From assembly GCA_028356125.1 (NCBI GenBank), contig JAOMTZ010000013.1, positions 1-45,849 of the forward strand: a stretch of DNA of 45,849 nt, given 5' to 3'. Each line of letters opens with the position of its first letter. The stretch's first letter is position 1. A program made the position numbers and the translations under genes. This document shows positions 41,531 to 45,849 of this stretch, piece after piece. The notes below the pieces were generated by a model that made no database searches, was not told the DNA's origin, and was given only the letters and a program-made list of their open reading frames with translations. Source of the DNA: Candidatus Poseidoniaceae archaeon. GTDB lineage: Archaea; Thermoplasmatota; Poseidoniia; Poseidoniales; Poseidoniaceae.

Positions 41531-42504
41531 TTTTCATCCCTCTTCGTATTTGCAAGTATATTGATGAATGCAGTTTCAGCTGCAATACGGTCAATTTTAC
41601 CGCTCCATCCAGCAGCACCGTCGTGGCCACCGCCTTCTCCTCCCATTTTCTCTGCAAGTAATTGCATCATTTTGCCGAGGTGAACTCCAGATTTGGTTGA
41701 AGACCTTGGAGCTCTAGCAGTAAGTCTTGTTTCCCCGTCTCTACTTCTTGAAACTAGTGCTACCTCTGCTCCTGCTTGGATTATTAATGCTGCAACTTTG
41801 CCTTCATGTATTCCAGCATGAGTATGAACTAGGTTCCATTTCCCTGATTCAATCGATTGGCATCTTGACATTCCCTTCAAAATGGCACCACGATCACTCG
41901 CTGAGATTGTTTCATTCTGGATATACTCGACAAATTCTTGATACTCAAAATTAGCACCTTCCATTATTTCCGATGCACATCTTAATGCAGATTGATCCGC
42001 ATGTCGAAACCTACCTGTGTCTGTAATCAATCCAGCCAGTAGTAGTTTCCTCACTTCATCAGAAAGAGTATCAGGCGCTGATAGATTCAGGTATTCAAAT
42101 ACCATTTGAGTCGTAGCTCTAGCATCCCCTCTTAATTCTAAATCCCCTGGTTTGAAATCCCATTCGCAAGTATCATGATGGTCGATTACGCATTTCGGAA
42201 TGCCTTCGGGAATCGTAAGCCCTGTTTGTGATTCTGAAGCAGCATCAACAATAATTACTCCACCTATCTTGGATGGCCAACTAGGGTTCTTCCCCAATTT
42301 TCTAAATGGTGCATTCAATTCTAAACATAGTCTGTTAGCTAGTCGGCCTAAGTGGAGCCCACATGCAAGCAAATTCGGATTCGATGCTGCAAGGGCTATT
42401 GCGGAACCAACAGTGTCCATGTCTCCATTTCTTCCGGTAATAACTGGGACAGCGCCGTTTATTGTGGCGTTCTCAATCCAGTCTGCCAATTCGTCCAAAA
42501 TCAT
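41527..42504 (-). CDS. DHH-family phosphoesterase (RecJ/NrnA-like)
   Basis: A 325-residue DHH-superfamily hydrolase. The N-terminal catalytic domain has the Asp-x-Asp motif in RNGDMDTVGSAIAL, VIIVDAASESQ, the DHH triplet in CVIDHHDTCEW, and a fourth Asp in GLITDTGRFRHAD. The C-terminal DHHA1 domain ends with GGEGGGHDGAAG, the Gly-rich substrate loop. Related archaeal proteins degrade short oligonucleotides or act as ssDNA exonucleases. Placement right after prefoldin in the exosome cluster favours RNA-end degradation. It overlaps both neighbours by 4 bp. Confidence 0.85.
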   Translation of the reverse strand: MILDELADWIENATINGAVPVITGRNGDMDTVGSAIALAASNPNLLACGLHLGRLANRLCLELNAPFRKLGKNPSWPSKIGGVIIVDAASESQTGLTIPEGIPKCVIDHHDTCEWDFKPGDLELRGDARATTQMVFEYLNLSAPDTLSDEVRKLLLAGLITDTGRFRHADQSALRCASEIMEGANFEYQEFVEYIQNETISASDRGAILKGMSRCQSIESGKWNLVHTHAGIHEGKVAALIIQAGAEVALVSRSRDGETRLTARAPRSSTKSGVHLGKMMQLLAEKMGGEGGGHDGAAGWSGKIDRIAAETAFINILANTKRDEN

Positions 42505-42827
42505 CCCTCAAGAGATTGCTTCAATTTTTCATAAGTTGAAATTAATTCTGCTTCCCTTTCTGCCATTGTTGAAACAGCGGCTTTCATCTGAACTAAGGTA
42601 GACTCAAGGTCTTCAAGTAATTGTGGTCGGTCTTCAACCTCAACAAGAATAGTCCCCATTTGCCTGTGAAGTGCCATGTCTTCTGGTTGTGCTTTAACGG
42701 CCTGAACAGTTCCTTCTAACTCTCTTAGCTGTGCATTAAGCGAAGCAACTTGTTGCCTTGCTGCTTGTACTTCTGCTACTACCATCTGTAATTGCTGGGC
42801 TGCTTCCATTATTTCCACCTCATTCAT
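42501..42827 (-). CDS. pfdB: prefoldin subunit beta
   Basis: Beta subunit of the hexameric archaeal prefoldin chaperone, which delivers unfolded proteins to the thermosome. The 108-residue protein is almost entirely helical. Two long coiled-coil helices (residues about 5-40 and 70-105) flank the beta-hairpin turn with GTILVEVEDRPQLLEDLES, the typical prefoldin beta layout. Position after Pcc1 and L37Ae matches the arrangement known from many euryarchaea. It overlaps the Pcc1 stop by 8 bp. Confidence 0.9.
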   Translation of the reverse strand: MNEVEIMEAAQQLQMVVAEVQAARQQVASLNAQLRELEGTVQAVKAQPEDMALHRQMGTILVEVEDRPQLLEDLESTLVQMKAAVSTMAEREAELISTYEKLKQSLEG

Positions 42828-43041
42828 TATTACTTGATGAATTTATCACTTGAATTACGTTGTTTGCAATAACTAGTGACCTCATTCGAGTATTCCACAT
42901 CGCTCTAGCATCCTTAGCACGTAATTCATTCAGCATGAAACTGAAGTTATTTTCTCGAGAAGTCACTTCTTCTTCGCTTGCAAGACTAGATGCTAGTGAT
43001 TTAGCCCATGGCGAATCCACCGATAGGCGGATAGACCACAA
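42820..43041 (-). CDS. pcc1: KEOPS complex subunit Pcc1
   Basis: Small dimerisation subunit of the KEOPS complex, which makes the t6A37 modification of tRNA. The 73-residue protein shows the Pcc1 pattern: N-terminal strand, helix with LASSLASEEE, a long middle strand, then the conserved RAMWNTRMRSLVIANNVI, equivalent to the L-R-a-x-x-N-S-x-L-R helix of Pcc1. Length and position between L37Ae and prefoldin beta fit. The sequence is short and divergent, so context carries part of the assignment. Confidence 0.8.
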   Translation of the reverse strand: MWSIRLSVDSPWAKSLASSLASEEEVTSRENNFSFMLNELRAKDARAMWNTRMRSLVIANNVIQVINSSSNNE

Positions 43042-43047
43042 AATGAA

Positions 43048-43407
43048 TCACTCCTCTTCGTCGATCTCACCAGCGGCTAGTGCACGTTCGTACTCGATTG
43101 CAGCTTGCTGTGCGATGTAAGCCATGTCTGCAGTGGTTGCACCATCTGCATTTCGGCGTATGATTCTGTTATTTGCATCAGATGCACGGGTGTAAGGTTC
43201 CCATGCGCCCCCAGCGAATGTGTGGCCACACTTTCCACATGCCCAAATTCCTACAGCCTTGCGACTGACCTTGCGGTATTGGCATACTGGACACGTATAC
43301 TTGGCGGATTTCTTCTTCATGGCCATGCCTGCGTTACGTCGAACGCTGACTCCATATCGTGCACCGAACTTGCCGGTTGCTCCTGCTTTCTGGGTTCGCT
43401 TTGCCAT
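43048..43407 (-). CDS. rpl37ae: ribosomal protein L37Ae with C-terminal extension
   Basis: Large-subunit zinc-ribbon protein eL43. The 119-residue product has the N-terminal RNA-binding part (KAGATGKFGARYGVSVRR) and a ribbon of Cys39, 42, 57 and 60 (CPVC and CGKC). The GGAWEPYT segment follows. The usual family ends near 80-90 residues, whereas this one continues about 35 residues with an acidic end (AGEIDEEE). The ATG at 43407 is preferred over the upstream in-frame ATG at 43413, because MAKRTQKAG is the normal start. It overlaps the rrp42 stop region. Confidence 0.9.
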   Translation of the reverse strand: MAKRTQKAGATGKFGARYGVSVRRNAGMAMKKKSAKYTCPVCQYRKVSRKAVGIWACGKCGHTFAGGAWEPYTRASDANNRIIRRNADGATTADMAYIAQQAAIEYERALAAGEIDEEE

Positions 43408-43409
43408 GT

Positions 43410-44192
43410 TCAAGCCTCCTTGGAGTTGACCAGATTAGCGAGTTCTGCGCAGCGCTGCTGTGCGACTCCTAGTATCTCGTCGAATTCGGCCGGCGTGAAA
43501 GTTCCCTTTAATCCCTTCTGAAGTGAATGTAGGTGACCTTCATCACCTAGAGTGATGTGAATTCTTTCATCTCCACCTAATTCTTCTTCTTCATTTGCAT
43601 CTAGAACATAGCGTCCTCCGACACGGGTAAACGAACACATAGTTGGAGTCATAGAGACTGCCAATGGATAGTCTTCTCCTATGTCAAAGCGTTCTGCCGG
43701 AACAGTTGCTGTTCGTAGTGCTGCGATTGCTCCAAGAGCGCAAGCATCGAAAATATTACCCTTGTCTGAAAGGACGTGTATGTCTATCATGACACCCAGA
43801 ACTTTCTCACCAGGTATGATACACAATGAATCCATATCAATACATCCTGACTCACGAATTCCACGGTCTACAACTCGTCCCAATTCAATGGATTGAGGAG
43901 ATGGTGGTCCAGGTTCATACTTGCGGCCAGCGACTGGTCGAAGTTCTGCGCCACACATCAAAGATCCCTGTGATGGACGGTCTGGCCAAGGAGTTCTCAT
44001 TTCGAATTTGACACCAGCATAGATGATTGTGTCACCCCAGGTAACCTTTGCACTTCCTTCTGCATTGTATAGGCAGTCTGTTTCAAGTTTGATGTCACGA
44101 GAATCCCAACGGCCACGGCCATCGATACGCTCATCGTTAGCAGCAAGTGCTGCCAATTCTTGACGTAGTAGACTTGGTACTAGTTCAACCAT
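43410..44192 (-). CDS. rrp42: exosome complex subunit Rrp42
   Basis: Non-catalytic RNase PH-like subunit that alternates with Rrp41 in the hexameric ring of the archaeal exosome. The 260-residue protein opens with VELVPSLLRQELAAL and NDERIDGRGRWDSRDI. It continues with SAKVTWGDTIIYAGVKFEMRTPWPD and GRVVDRGIRESGCID, all typical of Rrp42. The ATG at 44192 shares one base with the rrp41 stop (TGATG), so translation is coupled; an in-frame TTG one codon earlier is less likely. Confidence 0.93.
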   Translation of the reverse strand: MVELVPSLLRQELAALAANDERIDGRGRWDSRDIKLETDCLYNAEGSAKVTWGDTIIYAGVKFEMRTPWPDRPSQGSLMCGAELRPVAGRKYEPGPPSPQSIELGRVVDRGIRESGCIDMDSLCIIPGEKVLGVMIDIHVLSDKGNIFDACALGAIAALRTATVPAERFDIGEDYPLAVSMTPTMCSFTRVGGRYVLDANEEEELGGDERIHITLGDEGHLHSLQKGLKGTFTPAEFDEILGVAQQRCAELANLVNSKEA

Positions 44193-44929
44193 CAAGCCTC
44201 ACCTCCGTTCTTTTCAGCATATCTTCGCTTCAGAGCATCCACCATTAGTACGTGAATTTCTCTGGCAGCTTTCAAGTTGTAATCCATACAGGTGTTGTAT
44301 TCTTCGACTGATAAGTCGCCGTCCATCTGTAGGAAAGCGATTTCTCCAGTAGTTGGAAGAATTCCCATTGGTAAATCGGCTTGACCATAGTTATCTTCTG
44401 CCTTGTCCAAATCTAGAACGACAGTGTCCTCGATTTTTCCACTAGCAACTCCAACAATTAGGTCACGCATAGGAATACCTGCATCTGCAAGCGCTACTGC
44501 TGCTGCAGTAATACCTACACAACGAGTTCCTGCCTCTGCAGCAAGAATTTCAATTTCAACACGAATCTTTGAGCGAGGATATCTTTCGACTAGGACAACA
44601 CTCTCTAGAGCTTCAGCAGTAACTTTGCTGATTTCTCTAGATCTTCGGTTGAAACCTGGTCGGATTCTGTCGCTTGTTGAGAATGGTGCCATGTTGTATC
44701 TGACATCGATAACCGCACGATCTTGTCGCTGAATTTTCCTAGGATGTGCTTCCATTGGGCCGTAAACAGCGCAAACTGCAACGTTAAGTCCATGCTTAAC
44801 CCAAGCAGAGCCATCGGCAGCAGGCAATATACCAGCTTCAATTTCAACTTCTCTCATTTCATCGACCTTGCGACCATCTAGTCGCAATCCATCTTCGCGT
44901 AGTAACTTAACATCTCCATATCCACCCAT
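44192..44929 (-). CDS. rrp41: exosome complex exonuclease Rrp41
   Basis: Catalytic RNase PH-like subunit that degrades RNA 3'-5' phosphorolytically. The 245-residue protein has LREDGLRLDGRKVDEMREVEIEAG, the RNA-binding Arg cluster (RSREISKVTAEALESVV) and AGTRCVGITAAAVALADAG. The catalytic acids lie in AEDNYGQADLPMGILP. It starts at the last base of the Rrp4 stop region and shares its terminal bases with rrp42, forming a tightly coupled rrp4-rrp41-rrp42 string. Confidence 0.95.
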   Translation of the reverse strand: MGGYGDVKLLREDGLRLDGRKVDEMREVEIEAGILPAADGSAWVKHGLNVAVCAVYGPMEAHPRKIQRQDRAVIDVRYNMAPFSTSDRIRPGFNRRSREISKVTAEALESVVLVERYPRSKIRVEIEILAAEAGTRCVGITAAAVALADAGIPMRDLIVGVASGKIEDTVVLDLDKAEDNYGQADLPMGILPTTGEIAFLQMDGDLSVEEYNTCMDYNLKAAREIHVLMVDALKRRYAEKNGGEA

Positions 44930-45615
44930 TAGGCATTCCTCCTGTTATCGATTAATGCTTCAAGAGAAGCATTGAATGTGGCCTTGTGGCCTTCGTTGCG
45001 TACTAAATCGAGTACAGCACGCATGAATGTGATTCCATCTGCGTCTCCATCGACCCAGACTCTTCCATTTTCAGCAACTATAACTCTACAATCGCTTACT
45101 TCCTTTAGAGTACGTAGAGTTGAATCACCTTCTCCGCGTAGTCTTGAAATATGATTCATTGAAATTTCGGACATAATTCCTTCTTTCAATCTGCGAAGGC
45201 CTACGCCTTTCATTGTTAGAACAATATTGTGTGCTTCGTCAACTTCTTGAACACGGGCTAACATTACGTCTCCAATATCCATTTGTTGTCTAGCAGCACC
45301 AAATTCTACTTTCCAAGGTGCTAATGACATTGGAAGTAATCCATTGAATGGTCCATTTACATCTGCAAACCATAGATTGTTTCGAACACTTTCGACTACT
45401 CCAATTACTAGGTCTCCTGATCTCGGCATATATGCCGCATGAATCGGGTCAACTGATGTGACACCGTTGTTTTCTCTAATCCAACCAACTCTGGTTGCAA
45501 TAATATTGTCACCCATGATTAGGGTTCCAGTTCCTGCTCGCACTCCTGTTGAGGCCCCGATGGCCTCCCCCGGAGTCACGAGGCGCAGCTCGGCGCCTTC
45601 TTTCGCTCCTGACAT
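44929..45615 (-). CDS. rrp4: exosome complex RNA-binding subunit Rrp4
   Basis: Cap subunit of the exosome that recruits RNA. From the chosen start the 228-residue protein has the N-terminal strand region (ELRLVTPGEAIG). An S1 domain follows (GDLVIGVVESVRNNLWFADVNGPFNGLLPMS), then a KH-type domain with the LRGEGDSTLRTLKEVS and VWVDGDADG segments. The ATG at 45615 is preceded by GGAG at suitable spacing and fits the short N-terminus of archaeal Rrp4. An ATG at 45651 (MGWRVARLG) or a TTG at 45678 could add 12-21 residues. Confidence 0.92.
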   Translation of the reverse strand: MSGAKEGAELRLVTPGEAIGASTGVRAGTGTLIMGDNIIATRVGWIRENNGVTSVDPIHAAYMPRSGDLVIGVVESVRNNLWFADVNGPFNGLLPMSLAPWKVEFGAARQQMDIGDVMLARVQEVDEAHNIVLTMKGVGLRRLKEGIMSEISMNHISRLRGEGDSTLRTLKEVSDCRVIVAENGRVWVDGDADGITFMRAVLDLVRNEGHKATFNASLEALIDNRRNA

Positions 45616-45678
45616 TTCTTTGTCTCCAAGTCGGGCGACCCGCCATCCCATGATAAAGCAGACGCTTGTAAGTAACAA

Positions 45679-45849
45679 TTACAACTCTTTAGCTTCAGAA
45701 TTGCCAGCGACTCCTTTTACCTTGCCAATTAAGTTACCAGCCATCCCTGGTGGGCACTCGATAATACAGGCCCAGTCCCCGTTTGAGAGCCATTCTTCTT
45801 TATCCAAATATGGTCTTAAGAATTTACCACATGCGCCATAACCAGCGCT
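45679..45849 (-). CDS. C-terminal fragment of the SBDS ribosome-maturation protein (5' end outside window)
   Basis: A frame entering from the right edge on the minus strand with 56 visible codons, ending in TAA. The visible part includes GYGACGKFLRPYLD, EEWLSNGDWACIIECPPGMAG and KGVAGNSEAKEL. The W-x-C-I-I-E-x-P-x-G-M strand and the following helix resemble the C-terminal domain of SBDS, which releases eIF6 from the large subunit. Archaeal exosome clusters commonly carry the SBDS gene just before rrp4, in agreement. The family call is firm from context and moderate from sequence. Confidence 0.78.
   Translation of the reverse strand, partial: SAGYGACGKFLRPYLDKEEWLSNGDWACIIECPPGMAGNLIGKVKGVAGNSEAKEL

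Noticed and set aside
1-45849. Insertion sequences, prophage or defence islands
   Set aside because: No transposase, integrase, phage structural, restriction or nuclease-toxin genes were seen, and no terminal repeats or target duplications.

Overview
The window looks like a piece of a free-living archaeal chromosome, most likely a marine Group II euryarchaeon (Candidatus Poseidoniales) or a close relative. The evidence for archaea is a full set of archaeal information genes: aEF-2 with the diphthamide-site histidine, archaeal-type S12 and S7, aIF5A, the Rrp4/Rrp41/Rrp42 exosome, SBDS, Pcc1, prefoldin beta, L37Ae, TrmY, Cbf5, an archaeal CMP kinase, Tpt1 and isopentenyl phosphate kinase. The marine Group II assignment is inference. 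It rests on moderate-to-low GC, dense gene packing, and the mix of fatty-acid degradation genes with very acidic thrombospondin type 3 (TSP3) surface proteins. Shine-Dalgarno motifs of the AGGTGA/GGAG type precede many starts. No insertion sequence, prophage, CRISPR array or gap above 300 bp was found.

Left part (1-10.6 kb): the end of a zinc-ribbon protein, cmk and cbf5/truB; a secreted membrane-anchored protein; tRNA-His; a small basic protein coupled to an acyl-CoA dehydrogenase; a DEAD-box helicase; a TSP3-repeat surface protein; tRNA-Gln; and an HD-domain hydrolase. Middle (10.7-25.2 kb): 3-hydroxyacyl-CoA dehydrogenase, a giant beta-propeller/TSP3 surface protein, an SDR oxidoreductase, aIF5A, an OPT transporter, a DMT transporter overlapping surE, a lipoprotein, a DUF1295 membrane protein, trmY-coaBC and a small membrane zinc-ribbon protein.

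Right part (25.2-45.8 kb): an actin/MreB-like ATPase behind a double zinc-ribbon protein; a thiolase with an OB-fold partner; Tpt1; an isoprenoid pair (IPK followed by a fused IDI-GGPP synthase); a MOSC protein; the str cluster (S12, S7, EF-2) interrupted by a fatty-acid desaturase; a UbiD-family decarboxylase; two TPR-like proteins; and a long minus-strand exosome operon (SBDS-Rrp4-Rrp41-Rrp42-L37Ae-Pcc1-prefoldin beta-DHH-TPR).

The genes fit a heterotroph that oxidises acyl-CoAs (acyl-CoA dehydrogenase, hydroxyacyl-CoA dehydrogenase, thiolase), imports peptides (OPT), makes isoprenoid lipids through isopentenyl phosphate, and displays calcium-binding repeat proteins. The most unusual items are the IDI-GGPPS fusion with a 9-bp inverted repeat upstream of its partner kinase, the desaturase inside the str operon, two surface proteins that share a Trp-rich C-terminal mini-domain on the far side of their membrane anchor, and the actin-like gene with its zinc-ribbon neighbour.
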